64,000 nucleotides of DNA, from NCBI GenBank assembly GCA_902801515.1, contig CADCII010000002.1, positions 96,076 to 160,075 of the forward strand. Reading direction: 5' to 3'. The stretch comes from an uncultured Lachnospiraceae bacterium (GTDB taxonomy: Bacteria > Bacillota > Clostridia > Lachnospirales > Lachnospiraceae). Shown here piece after piece: positions 17,006-24,867 of this stretch. A program made the translations under genes and the position numbers. The notes beneath the pieces are model-generated. The model was given only the letters and a program-made list of their open reading frames with translations. It did no database searches and was not told where the DNA came from. How positions within the stretch are numbered: the first letter of the stretch is position 1; each line of letters starts with the position of its first letter.

Positions 17006-17034
17006 ATTATATAGGATTAGTCCCCTTCATACAA
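17006..17034 (-). promoter_or_regulatory. Promoter of the radical SAM operon
   Basis: On the minus strand TTGTAT (17034-17029) and a perfect TATAAT (17011-17006) are separated by 17 bp. The leader to the enzyme start is about 95 nt. No other gene start lies between. Confidence 0.65.
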
Positions 17035-17050
17035 CGGTAACGAACAAACA

Positions 17051-17098
17051 AAACAACCAGATATATACCCGCTCTGTGCCGGTATCTCCTGGTTGTTT
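17051..17098. terminator. Terminator between kdpE and the RiPP operon
   Basis: AAACAACCAG (17051-17060) pairs with CTGGTTGTTT, and the stem extends inward through ATA-ACC/GGT-TAT. On the minus strand the stem is followed by TGTTTGTTC, so it ends the potassium operon, whose last stop codon is about 40 bp before it. Confidence 0.75.
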
Positions 17099-17136
17099 CT
17101 GTTGTTATTATGTTTATTGCGGTTCCGCACACCTTC

Positions 17137-17838
17137 TCACAGCTTCACCATTCTGTACCCGATCCCTACATGTGTCTGGATCATGGGTTCTCTCTCCTGG
17201 CTGCTGAGTTTCCTCCGAAGAGTCGTCACGACTACGCGCAGTGTGGCCATGTTGTTCTCCCAGCTGCTCCCCCAGATGTTCTGGGTGATGTACTTGTAGG
17301 TCAGTACTTTGCCGGTGTTTTTCGCAAGAAGGCACAGCAGGCGGTATTCGGTCTGCGTCAGGTGCAGTTCTTCCTCATTCAGGAACACGGTGTGCGCGGC
17401 GTAATCGATCTTCAGTCCGGCGTTCACATATATGGAGGATTCTTTTCCTGCCAGATTCTCCAGATAGTTCAGGCGCCGGAATGTGACACGGAGCCGGGCG
17501 AGGAGTTCTTCCACAGAGAATGGTTTTGTGATATAGTCGTCCGCCCCTGCATCAAGGGCTCCGATCTTGTCCGTGTCGTCGCTGCGCGCACTGATTACCA
17601 GGATCGGTGCCTGTGACCAGGACCGTACCTGGCGGATTACTTCTGTCCCGTCCATGTCCGGGAGCCCCAGGTCCAGAAGCAGGATCGAGGGGTTGTAGGA
17701 GGATGCCATCATCAGCGCCTCTGTCCCGTTCACTGCTTCCAGGTAGGAATAGCCGTGCATCTTCAGTGTTGTCGCTATCAGGTTCCGTACCGGTTTGTCG
17801 TCTTCGACAACCAGTATCTTAGATGTTTCCGTTTCCAT
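17137..17838 (-). CDS. kdpE: KdpE-type response regulator (OmpR family)
   Basis: A 233-residue regulator with a receiver domain (acidic pair EDD near residues 12-14, phospho-acceptor Asp in LLLDLGLPDMDG, conserved Lys in ITKPF) and a C-terminal winged helix (LTQTEYRLLCLLAKNTGKVLT, then the recognition helix and wing RVVVTTLRRKL). It overlaps the kinase gene by 20 bp. In related bacteria KdpDE controls the Kdp ATPase in response to potassium limitation; here no kdpFABC is present and the pair follows ktrB-ktrA, so it probably controls the Ktr system or genes elsewhere. Confidence 0.9.
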   Translation of the reverse strand: METETSKILVVEDDKPVRNLIATTLKMHGYSYLEAVNGTEALMMASSYNPSILLLDLGLPDMDGTEVIRQVRSWSQAPILVISARSDDTDKIGALDAGADDYITKPFSVEELLARLRVTFRRLNYLENLAGKESSIYVNAGLKIDYAAHTVFLNEEELHLTQTEYRLLCLLAKNTGKVLTYKYITQNIWGSSWENNMATLRVVVTTLRRKLSSQEREPMIQTHVGIGYRMVKL

Positions 17839-19804
17839 CCAGTAAGATCTCCTTCTTTGGCAGGCTGAACCAGATCCTCAGTCCGTGTGGCACCAGGTTC
17901 TGTGCATGTATGCTGCCTTCGTGTGCCTCCACTATGGACTGGCACACGCCAAGTCCCAGGCCCAGTCCTCTGCGGCTGTCTGCCCCGGTTCTGTCTCCCA
18001 TGTAGAACAGTTCGAACAGTTTTGACAATTCTTCTTCGGCAACTCCCGGTCCGTTGTCACTCACACTGACAAAGACTTCCTGCTCTGTTCCCGACGTTTC
18101 GATACATATCTTAGAACCGTCCGGAGTGTATTTGATCGAGTTGTTGACCAGATTGATGATCACCTGTTCTATCAGCGCCGCGTCAGCTTCGACAAACAGA
18201 TTCTCACCGCCCGGCTCGAAGATCACTCTGCGGTTTCCTACGCTGCGGTCTGAATGCTGCAGCGCTTCACTGATCACGTCATCGATCAGTTCGATATCCT
18301 TGTTAAGTTTCAGCTCCTTATTCTCAAGCCTGGTCACGGAGAGAAGATTCTGCACGACGCTTATCAGCCAGTAGGAATCTTCTCTGATATCCCGGTAGAT
18401 CTCTTTCTTTGTTTCCTCATCCATCCGGTCCGAATCGGCCAGAAGATTGTCCGCATTTCCGTAGATAGAGGTGAGTGGCGTTCTGAGGTCGTGGGAAATG
18501 GAGCGAAGAAGTGTAGTGCGAAGCTGCTCATTCTTCATCGAAGCAGCAGCCTCCTCTCTGGCCCTCTCACTGTATTCATTTTCCATAGCAAGCGCGCACT
18601 CACTGACAATGGAGTCACAGATACTGTGTGTAAATGAACTCATTTCCTTTTTGTCGCGGCTGATGGCAAACACTCCATAGGAGTGTCCATGGATCCGCAC
18701 GGGCAGGAATAAATAATCTGACTCCGGGCAGGTGTCTGTCCACGCACCCACACTCTTACCCTCTCTCAGTGCCCGGGAAGCGGTCTCGTGGTCTTTTTCG
18801 GACAGAGCGGGCAGCTGTCCCTGTCCGTCCGGGAGTGCCTGCTCCTCATATCCGGGGACCAGGATCTGTGGTTCTTTCAGAGCCCCGCCCTCTGCCGGAT
18901 AGATCAGGATCGTTCTTCCTGTCAGTTTGAGCAGCTGGCTGCCCGTCACCTCCAGGATCTTCCCCCTGCTGTCCTCCTGTCCGAGCAGACGGCTGGCGTC
19001 CAGCAGGATCTGTGTGCGGAAGGCCTTTTTGGAGGACTGGCGCGCGTATTCCTTCAGGCGGGACGCGAGTGTGCCGGTGATGAACGCCGCGATGAACATG
19101 ATGACAAATGTGATCATGTATCCGGGGTCATATACCTGAAAATAAAACAGCGGCTCTGTGAACAGGTAGTTGAAGATGACTACACTGGCAGCGGCGCTGA
19201 CGATGCCGGCAAGCGGGCTGCTGGTCAGCACGGCGGTCAGGGTCACGCACAGGATGTACAGGGTGATGATGTTGGCATCCTGAAGACCTGCCTTCTGGAA
19301 CAGAAGCGCAAGAGCGGTCGCAGCGCCAAGAAGCGCCGCGACCTTCAGCATGTCTTTAATCACTCCGTGCTCAGCCTGCTGGCTGATCTTTACATTTCTC
19401 TGGGCCCGGGCGGAGACGTCGGGTATGATCATCAGCGTCTTGTCCGGAAGCAGCGTCGACAGCCTGTCGGAGAGGGATGTCTGGAACAGCCTCTTCAACA
19501 CTGGTACGGCACTCTGCCCGAGTATGACCGTATCCGCTTCGCTCATGTGGGCGTATTCCGCAATCCTTGTGGGGACGTCTTCCCCGTAGACCGTCTCGGT
19601 GCGGGCTCCTATGCGAGCGGCAAGAGCCATGTTGGCGTCCAGTCTGCGGCTGCTCTCGTCGGAGAGTGTGGAATGTGTCGGCGTCTCAACGAAGAGCGCG
19701 ATCAACTGTGAGTCCCTCGCCTGCGCAACCTGCGCCGCGGTCCGGATGATCCTCGCTCCGGAAGGAGCCGGGGAGACGCATACGATTATCTTTCGGCTAC
19801 TCAT
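17819..19804 (-). CDS. KdpD-like sensor kinase lacking the N-terminal KdpD domain
   Basis: The 661-residue kinase starts directly with a universal-stress (Usp) domain (residues 1-130, IIVCVSPAPSGARIIRTA), followed by four close membrane helices (about 160-250, the DUF4118 core of KdpD), a GAF-like linker, the phospho-acceptor helix (SISHDLRTPLTSIYG) and a HATPase domain (NLVNNSIKYTPDGS, DNGPG, GLGLGLG). Full KdpD has about 900 residues with an extra ATP-binding KdpD domain before Usp; that part is missing. The N-terminus in canonical KdpD senses stimuli, so signal input here must differ. The start has a weak site. It lies 12 nt after a small membrane protein in a potassium-uptake operon. Confidence 0.88.
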   Translation of the reverse strand: MSSRKIIVCVSPAPSGARIIRTAAQVAQARDSQLIALFVETPTHSTLSDESSRRLDANMALAARIGARTETVYGEDVPTRIAEYAHMSEADTVILGQSAVPVLKRLFQTSLSDRLSTLLPDKTLMIIPDVSARAQRNVKISQQAEHGVIKDMLKVAALLGAATALALLFQKAGLQDANIITLYILCVTLTAVLTSSPLAGIVSAAASVVIFNYLFTEPLFYFQVYDPGYMITFVIMFIAAFITGTLASRLKEYARQSSKKAFRTQILLDASRLLGQEDSRGKILEVTGSQLLKLTGRTILIYPAEGGALKEPQILVPGYEEQALPDGQGQLPALSEKDHETASRALREGKSVGAWTDTCPESDYLFLPVRIHGHSYGVFAISRDKKEMSSFTHSICDSIVSECALAMENEYSERAREEAAASMKNEQLRTTLLRSISHDLRTPLTSIYGNADNLLADSDRMDEETKKEIYRDIREDSYWLISVVQNLLSVTRLENKELKLNKDIELIDDVISEALQHSDRSVGNRRVIFEPGGENLFVEADAALIEQVIINLVNNSIKYTPDGSKICIETSGTEQEVFVSVSDNGPGVAEEELSKLFELFYMGDRTGADSRRGLGLGLGVCQSIVEAHEGSIHAQNLVPHGLRIWFSLPKKEILLDGNGNI

Positions 19805-19816
19805 AATGACGGATCC

Positions 19817-20077
19817 TTATCTGGGTCGGACGTGCCGTTCCGAATCCTTCACCTTACTCCGGAGACGGAGTTTGTCAAGAAGGCGCTTCATCTGTACGGG
19901 AGTATGCTTCTTCGGTGCATTTTCAGCTGATTTCATTTCATTTTCCACCTGACACTTTATGTCTGCATCTTCAGGCAGGATCACATGCTCGATAAAATGA
20001 TCTGCTATTCTTACAAATACTCTCATGATCCCTGCGCCAAGCAGGAACGCCAGAACCAATAACACATCACGCATCAT
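19817..20077 (-). CDS. Small single-pass membrane protein of the Ktr operon
   Basis: An 86-residue protein with a good GAGGAGG site. Residues 4-21 are hydrophobic (VLLVLAFLLGAGIMRVFV), followed by a charged cytoplasmic-type tail rich in Lys, Arg and Glu with a helical stretch (VQMKRLLDKLRLRSK). I recognise no family. It sits 4 nt after ktrA and 12 nt before the kinase gene, so it is co-transcribed with the potassium genes and may be an accessory or regulatory subunit of either Ktr or the KdpD-like kinase. Confidence 0.7.
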   Translation of the reverse strand: MMRDVLLVLAFLLGAGIMRVFVRIADHFIEHVILPEDADIKCQVENEMKSAENAPKKHTPVQMKRLLDKLRLRSKVKDSERHVRPR

Positions 20078-20081
20078 AATG

Positions 20082-20747
20082 TTACCTCCTCTCCGAGCTG
20101 TTCTTGCCCAGGCAGTTCCGAATGTCCTGCTGGCTTCCCAGCGCGATTACACTCTGGTTGTGCTCAAACCGAAATTCTGTTCCGACAGCGATCACCATGT
20201 TCGATCCGCTCCTCACTGCCAGGATATTCAGCTGATAGCGGTTCCGGATATCCAGGTCCCTGATCGTATGTCCGATCCATTTCTCAGGCACCAGGAACTC
20301 ATAGATCCCATAGCCGTCAGCAAGTTCCAGGTAGTCAAACAGGTTGTCGGAGCTGACATGAAGGGACAGCCAGTTCGCCATCTGCTTCTCAGGATAGACA
20401 ACCTCGTCGGCTCCATTTCGAAGGAGAAACTTCTCCTGGGTGTCGCGGGCTGCGCGGGAGATCACGCGTTTTGCGCCAAGCTCCTTGAGAAGTGAAGTGA
20501 CCTCCAGCGATGACAGGAAGTCGTCTCCGATCGCGACGATGCAGGTGTCAAAGTTCCGGACGCCCAGCCCTTTCAGAAAGTCTGCGTTGGACGCATCGCC
20601 AACCAGGACACGGTCCGCGAACGGCGCAGCCATCTCCACCCGCTCTTCCTTTTTATCGACCGCCATTACCTCAACATTCATTTCCGAGAGCCGGTGGGCG
20701 ATCCTTCTGCCGAACCGGCCGACTCCGATCAGTAATATCGACTTCAT
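20082..20747 (-). CDS. ktrA: KtrA/TrkA-type RCK regulatory subunit of potassium uptake
   Basis: A 221-residue cytoplasmic gating subunit. The N-terminal RCK domain has a Rossmann nucleotide-binding motif (ILLIGVGRFGRRIA), the acidic end of strand two (VDKKEE) and GDASN. A C-terminal RCK_C domain follows from about residue 140 (EFLVPEKWIGHTIRDLDIRNRY). Such subunits form octameric rings that bind ATP/ADP and often c-di-AMP in the C-domain and open the KtrB channel. A strong AAGGAGG site precedes the ATG. ktrB ends 9 nt upstream. Confidence 0.92.
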   Translation of the reverse strand: MKSILLIGVGRFGRRIAHRLSEMNVEVMAVDKKEERVEMAAPFADRVLVGDASNADFLKGLGVRNFDTCIVAIGDDFLSSLEVTSLLKELGAKRVISRAARDTQEKFLLRNGADEVVYPEKQMANWLSLHVSSDNLFDYLELADGYGIYEFLVPEKWIGHTIRDLDIRNRYQLNILAVRSGSNMVIAVGTEFRFEHNQSVIALGSQQDIRNCLGKNSSERR

Positions 20748-20756
20748 ATATCCTCC

Positions 20757-22076
20757 TTATCCAACGGTCACCCTCTCCGTGATCCTTCGCGCGTTGCCGT
20801 GACGGATCTGCGGGATGACTGCGTAAACCATCGTCAGTCCTCCGACCCGTCCCAGGAACATCAGCAGGATCAGGATCAGCTTGGACGCGGTCGACAGTGA
20901 CGGCGTTATCCCGAGCGTCAGGCCAACGGTTCCGACTGCGGACGCGCTCTCAAACAGACAGGTCAGCAGCGGCAGGCCTTCAATCCGGCTGATGATACAT
21001 CCCGCCATCAGGAACAGGCTCAGGTACATCATGCAGATACATACGGCATTGCGGATCACGGACTCTTCAATTCTCCGGTTGTGGAAGTTGGTGTCCTTCT
21101 CTCGAAGAAGCACTGAGCGCACAGACAGGAAGATCACGCCGAAGGTCGTCACCTTCATGCCGCCGGCAGTCGAACCCGGTGCGCCGCCTATCAGCATCAG
21201 CAGTATGATCAGCATCTTTCCCGCTTCGCTGAAAACATTCATGTCTACCGTCGCGAATCCTGCCGTCCTTGGCGTCACGGATGAGAAAAATGAATGCAGC
21301 AGCCGTTCATTTACCGGTCCTTCTCTGAATTCCAGCAGGAAGAACAGGATCAGAGGGATGGTGATAAGTACCAGCGTCATGTTCAGGATCAGTCTGCTCT
21401 GCAGCCTGAAGCGGCTCAGCCTGCCCCCTCTGTGGAAGATGTCGTCCCAGGTAAGGAATCCCAGTCCGCCCCATATGATCAGGCCTCCGATCACCAGATT
21501 GACCCACGGGTTGGCGGCGTAAGATGCCAGTGATGAATACGCCCCCCTGCAGCCGAGCAGGTCGAATCCTGCGTTACACATGGCTGAGATTGAATGGAAC
21601 ACGGAAAACCACAGGCCCCTGAGCATACCGAAATCCCTTGCAAATACCGGAAACAGGGCGGCTGCTCCCACAGCCTCCGACGCGAACAGCAGGACCAGGA
21701 TGAACCTGGCAAGACGGATCACTCCTCCTGCGTGCGGCGCCGAGATGGAGTCCTGCACCGTACCTCTCTCACGAAGGCCGATCTTTCTGCCGGTGACCAG
21801 TGCCGCCGCACAGATCATCAGCATCACGCCCATGCCGCCAGTCTGGATCAGAAGCAGGATGACAGCCTGTCCAAATCCGGACCACGCCTGCCAGGTATCC
21901 CTGACGACCAGACCGGTGACACAGACCGCTGAAGTTGCCGTAAACAGAGCGTCCGCCGGCGGACATGGGACAGTTCCTGAAGAGGCTGCCGGCGTCATCA
22001 GCAGCAGCGTGCCTGTCAATATGATCATTGCAAATCCGAATAAAATAATCTGAAATGCAGAAAAATTCCGATACAT
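20757..22076 (-). CDS. ktrB: KtrB/TrkH-type potassium channel subunit
   Basis: A 439-residue membrane protein with four M1-P-M2 repeats. The four filter loops are visible: TSAVCVTGLVV, SAMCNAGFDLLG, TPRTAGFATVD and SAVGTVGLTLG, each with the conserved Gly. It forms the ion path of the Ktr sodium-dependent potassium uptake system together with the RCK subunit downstream. I use the ATG at 22076 (AGGCGG 9 nt before) rather than a TTG nine nt upstream. It is the first gene of a five-gene operon ending in kdpDE-like genes. Confidence 0.92.
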   Translation of the reverse strand: MYRNFSAFQIILFGFAMIILTGTLLLMTPAASSGTVPCPPADALFTATSAVCVTGLVVRDTWQAWSGFGQAVILLLIQTGGMGVMLMICAAALVTGRKIGLRERGTVQDSISAPHAGGVIRLARFILVLLFASEAVGAAALFPVFARDFGMLRGLWFSVFHSISAMCNAGFDLLGCRGAYSSLASYAANPWVNLVIGGLIIWGGLGFLTWDDIFHRGGRLSRFRLQSRLILNMTLVLITIPLILFFLLEFREGPVNERLLHSFFSSVTPRTAGFATVDMNVFSEAGKMLIILLMLIGGAPGSTAGGMKVTTFGVIFLSVRSVLLREKDTNFHNRRIEESVIRNAVCICMMYLSLFLMAGCIISRIEGLPLLTCLFESASAVGTVGLTLGITPSLSTASKLILILLMFLGRVGGLTMVYAVIPQIRHGNARRITERVTVG

Positions 22077-22172
22077 GATGACCAACCGCCTTTCATGGAT
22101 TGATTATCATGCATCGGATATTAAAAGGGTGTTAGAAACAAACCGATGAGATTAAGATTGTATAAAGATATA

Positions 22173-23015
22173 TTACTTTGATGCAGCCGTGAGTGTTATG
22201 TCTCCGGTAGTCGTATCAATCTTCACGCTGCCGCTTCCGTCTCCGCATACATAGGCTCCGCTCTCCTTGGCAAGCGGGAGATCGTAGTTTATTTTACCTG
22301 TGACAGTATCCAGATGAGCGGAGAATCCCGGCTTCTCGGACAGGGCAGCTGTGACGTCTCCCGTTGTCACGTCAATGTCCAGCTTCTCCAGTCCTGGCGC
22401 GCTCAGCTTCACGTCACCGCTCGTTGTGTCGATCTCAGCGCTCCTGACTTTGTCCAGCGTCGCTTCGACATTGCCGGAAACAGAAGACATCTTGAGCTCA
22501 TCGGCGCCGCTCAGGTCAAGTTTGATATCGCCGCTGACGACGTCGATCGTCATCTTCTGTGCCTCGAGGGACGGAAGATGCACATCTCCCGAAGTTGCGT
22601 CGATATTCACATTTTCCAGGGCGATGCTTTCCGGAAGTTTTACTGTCAGCTCTTTATCTTGATTGAAACCAAATGAGAAGAAGCTGCTTCCTTTCTTGGC
22701 GAACCGGATCCTCAGAGTATCGTCGTCAAGCCACCAGCGCATCTTCTTGTCTTCGCTGAGACTCTTGCGCGACTTTTCACTGATCTCGACCGTGTCTTCA
22801 TCGTGATACTCGAATATAATATTTCCGCTGGTCCAGTCGATGTCCAGGTTTTTGACGGTATCTTCGATAACCGCATCCCCGACGGTGTATTTATCAGCGT
22901 CTTCATAGTTGTATGCCGCAAATGAAACGATGTGATGTACTCCCGATGCCACTGCTGCGATGACAAGAGCGCTGCAGATAACAGCAACCGATTTAGCTAA
23001 TGTATTAGTTTTCAT
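22173..23015 (-). CDS. DUF4097-family beta-repeat surface protein
   Basis: About 280 residues with an N-terminal membrane anchor or signal (SVAVICSALVIAAVASG) and a C-terminal array of short beta repeats of the form L-x-I-D-x-T-S/T-G-D-V, typical of the DUF4097 adhesin-like fold. The ATG at 23015 has AAGGGAG 6 nt upstream and lies within the end of the anti-sigma gene (11-bp overlap). DUF4097 proteins commonly follow ECF sigma/anti-sigma pairs in Firmicutes and are thought to act at the envelope; their function is unknown. A decayed copy of its C-terminal coding end lies at 10505-10633. Confidence 0.88.
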   Translation of the reverse strand: MKTNTLAKSVAVICSALVIAAVASGVHHIVSFAAYNYEDADKYTVGDAVIEDTVKNLDIDWTSGNIIFEYHDEDTVEISEKSRKSLSEDKKMRWWLDDDTLRIRFAKKGSSFFSFGFNQDKELTVKLPESIALENVNIDATSGDVHLPSLEAQKMTIDVVSGDIKLDLSGADELKMSSVSGNVEATLDKVRSAEIDTTSGDVKLSAPGLEKLDIDVTTGDVTAALSEKPGFSAHLDTVTGKINYDLPLAKESGAYVCGDGSGSVKIDTTTGDITLTAASK

Positions 23016-23751
23016 TTTTCTCCCTTCTCTTTCTGAGGATCTCACTTGTAATCACTACGATGCCCGCGATGATGCCGAGCGTAAACAGTATGCTCCCTGA
23101 GGTTATTTTTCCGCGTCTTGTGATCATATTCATCATGTTGATGAACAGGATAGCGTCCGTCCCGAGCACGATCATGACCGGATTGCTGTCACCGATCATC
23201 TTCCTGACCGGCCTTGCCCTGACCAGGAACGGCAGGGATACCAGCCCGAGCCCGAACAGTGTGGCGCTCGACGCGATCCAGAACCACCGTCCGTGTGAGT
23301 ACAGGCAGGTCACTGCGAGAAGCAGCATCAGGCTTGCGCAGAATGCACAGAATGTCCAGAATGCTCTGTCTTCAGGCACCATCAGGGGGACGATAACCAG
23401 AGACGCCGCCACCAGCATGGAGGCCAGCACTACGAAAAACACGCCCAGGGAAGACCCTGTATAGATGTTGATCACCAGGTACGCCAGGATCGGGATCATG
23501 AAAAGTCCCGACATCGCGGATCCCACCGCCGCCGACCGGCGTCTGAAACGGGTCTCCCCATATCTGATCACCGAAGTCTTTTCATTTCTCAGAGAATCAT
23601 CGATCTCTGTTTTCCGGATCCGCTCCAGCTCCTCGCGGCAGGCACTGCATTCTTCAAGATGCTCGTCCACCATCTGGCGGCTCTTCTCGCTGCAGGCATC
23701 GTCCGCGTACAGCGGCAGAATATCGCGGATCACTTCGCAATCTATCTTCAT
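23005..23751 (-). CDS. Membrane anti-sigma factor with zinc-finger N-terminus
   Basis: The 248-residue protein begins with a ZAS/zf-HC2 domain: MKIDCEVIRDILPLYADDACS and the H-x3-C-x2-C motif HLEECSAC, which binds zinc and holds the cognate ECF sigma factor. The rest contains six membrane helices, more than the single one of simple anti-sigmas, so it may sense envelope state within the membrane. Its start overlaps the sigma-factor stop by 4 nt (ATGA), the usual arrangement for a stoichiometric sigma/anti-sigma pair. Confidence 0.9.
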   Translation of the reverse strand: MKIDCEVIRDILPLYADDACSEKSRQMVDEHLEECSACREELERIRKTEIDDSLRNEKTSVIRYGETRFRRRSAAVGSAMSGLFMIPILAYLVINIYTGSSLGVFFVVLASMLVAASLVIVPLMVPEDRAFWTFCAFCASLMLLLAVTCLYSHGRWFWIASSATLFGLGLVSLPFLVRARPVRKMIGDSNPVMIVLGTDAILFINMMNMITRRGKITSGSILFTLGIIAGIVVITSEILRKRREKNEN

Positions 23752-24299
23752 GTCTGATCCATCCTTTCCTGTATTTTCAGTCTGGCACGGTGATAAGTGA
23801 CACGGGCCCAGTTCTCAGTCTTTCCGAAGATCATTCCGATCTCGCGGAAGCTCAGTTCGCCGAAGATCCTGAGTTCGAACACTTCCCTGTACGGTTCGTC
23901 CAGACCATGCAGCGCTACATGGATCCGGAATGAAGTATCCCGGTCGATCGCCTTTTTCTCGAGGCCTCCGCCGGACTCCGGCATATCCTCAGGGATCGGT
24001 TCGGTCTTCTTCTGCCGCCGCTTCTCGTCTACGAAATAGTTCTTCGCGATAGCGCACAGCCAGGTCACCTCACTGGAATCCCCGCGGAATTCATTTTTCC
24101 TGGAGAACGCCCGGAAGAAAGTCTCCTGCGTAATCTCCTCCGCCAGGTTCCTGTCCCCCGCCAGCGTCATAGCGTAGGAGAACACCCGCATGTAGTATGT
24201 TTCGTACAACTTCTGACTGTTCTGACTGTTCAGACCTGACGGTTTCCGGCTGGTCTGATCATCCAGACCTGACGGTTTTCGGCTGATTAGGGCTGCCAC
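23748..24299 (-). CDS. ECF-type RNA polymerase sigma factor
   Basis: A 183-residue group IV sigma factor. Region 2 has the LYETYYMRVFSYAM and EEITQETFFRAF helices with the WLCAIAKNYFVDEKRR core-binding part; region 4 has YREVFELRIFGELSFREIG and the helix-turn-helix TENWARVTYHRARLK. The start is GTG, fixed by a near-perfect AAGGAGGTGA site. The first 25 residues are an added tail made of two near-identical 11-residue units (SRKPSGLDDQT, SRKPSGLNSQN). An ECF-like promoter lies 30-60 bp upstream, suggesting autoregulation, with its anti-sigma and a DUF4097 protein in the same operon. Confidence 0.92.
   Translation of the reverse strand: MAALISRKPSGLDDQTSRKPSGLNSQNSQKLYETYYMRVFSYAMTLAGDRNLAEEITQETFFRAFSRKNEFRGDSSEVTWLCAIAKNYFVDEKRRQKKTEPIPEDMPESGGGLEKKAIDRDTSFRIHVALHGLDEPYREVFELRIFGELSFREIGMIFGKTENWARVTYHRARLKIQERMDQT
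24231..24285. repeat. In-frame duplication at the 5' end of the sigma gene
   Basis: Two 22-bp copies beginning CAGACCTGACGG (24231-24252 and 24264-24285) differ at one position and are 33 bp apart, giving the duplicated SRKPSGL at the N-terminus. A smaller TTCTGACTG doublet lies next to them (24211-24229). Confidence 0.8.
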
Positions 24300-24329
24300 T
24301 TTCTCACCTCCTTTCTTGCAGACTCATCG

Positions 24330-24359
24330 ATTAGACGGATGTTAATCGTTTTCGTTACA
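24330..24359 (-). promoter_or_regulatory. ECF-type promoter upstream of the sigma operon
   Basis: On the minus strand TGTAAC (24359-24354) and CGTCTAAT (24337-24330) are spaced by 16 bp. This matches the TGwAAC / CGTC pattern recognised by many Bacillus-type ECF sigma factors and does not look like a SigA promoter. The predicted start lies about 20 nt before the GTG. Recognition by its own product is inferred. Confidence 0.65.
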
Positions 24360-24426
24360 AGAAATTATAAATTTTTTTTGGGAATTTGACGATAGTTTTT
24401 TTTGGGGGTAGGATTGGGGGGAGAAT

Positions 24427-24713
24427 TGGGCAGGAGGCGCTGATAGTTTTGCCCCATGCCCAGGCAATTGAGAAAAGCCAAGTAAGTTTGGGCAAGAGGG
24501 GGTGAATAACAAGACTTCACACCCAGAGGAAAGGTACAAGCCCGGGCGGAACAAACGAATAACAAGACCTCTTGCCCAAAAAAGAAACAAGTAAAGAAAG
24601 ATAAAGAAAACGATTGGGGAGGAAAGAAGAATAACAAGTCTTCGTGCCCAGAGAGGAAGCAAGTTAAGATTCAAGCTTGGGCAGTATGGACGAATAACAC
24701 GACTTTTTACCCA
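24427..24713. repeat. Array of five imperfect 36-bp repeats with TGGGC/GCCCA ends
   Basis: Units lie at 24427-24462, 24489-24525, 24543-24578, 24615-24650 and 24678-24713. Each starts near TGGGC and ends near GCCCA or ACCCA, so the ends are inverted repeats; four share the centre GAATAACAAGACTT or a close variant. Gaps are 26, 17, 36 and 27 bp. The region is A/G-rich on the plus strand, unlike its neighbours. The copies are too diverged and the gaps too uneven for a CRISPR. An open frame spans it on the minus strand but has no ribosome site. This 560-bp gap (24300-24867) otherwise holds only the ECF promoter. Confidence 0.65.
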
Positions 24714-24867
24714 AATCTTCAATTAAGACTTCGAATAGTCTTTCTCTTAAGTAAGTCAGAGACCGGATCCGATGAGTCCCAACGCGCTTATAAATTGAGA
24801 CAAGTTGAGAGTCGGGTCAAAAGAAGCCCAACAAACTATATAGATCCGACGTAAAGTGAGTGTGGAC

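Noticed and set aside
22077-22172. A c-di-AMP or potassium riboswitch before ktrB
   Set aside because: The gap between DUF4097 and ktrB is under 100 bp and shows no long structured leader.
24427-24713. The 36-bp repeats as a CRISPR array
   Set aside because: Units differ at many positions, gaps vary from 17 to 36 bp and no cas gene is present.
24342-24722. A 126-codon minus-strand frame with WAR-LVI repeats upstream of the sigma gene
   Set aside because: No ribosome site, low-complexity composition, and the first DNA repeat unit is out of frame with the others. The DNA repeats explain it better.
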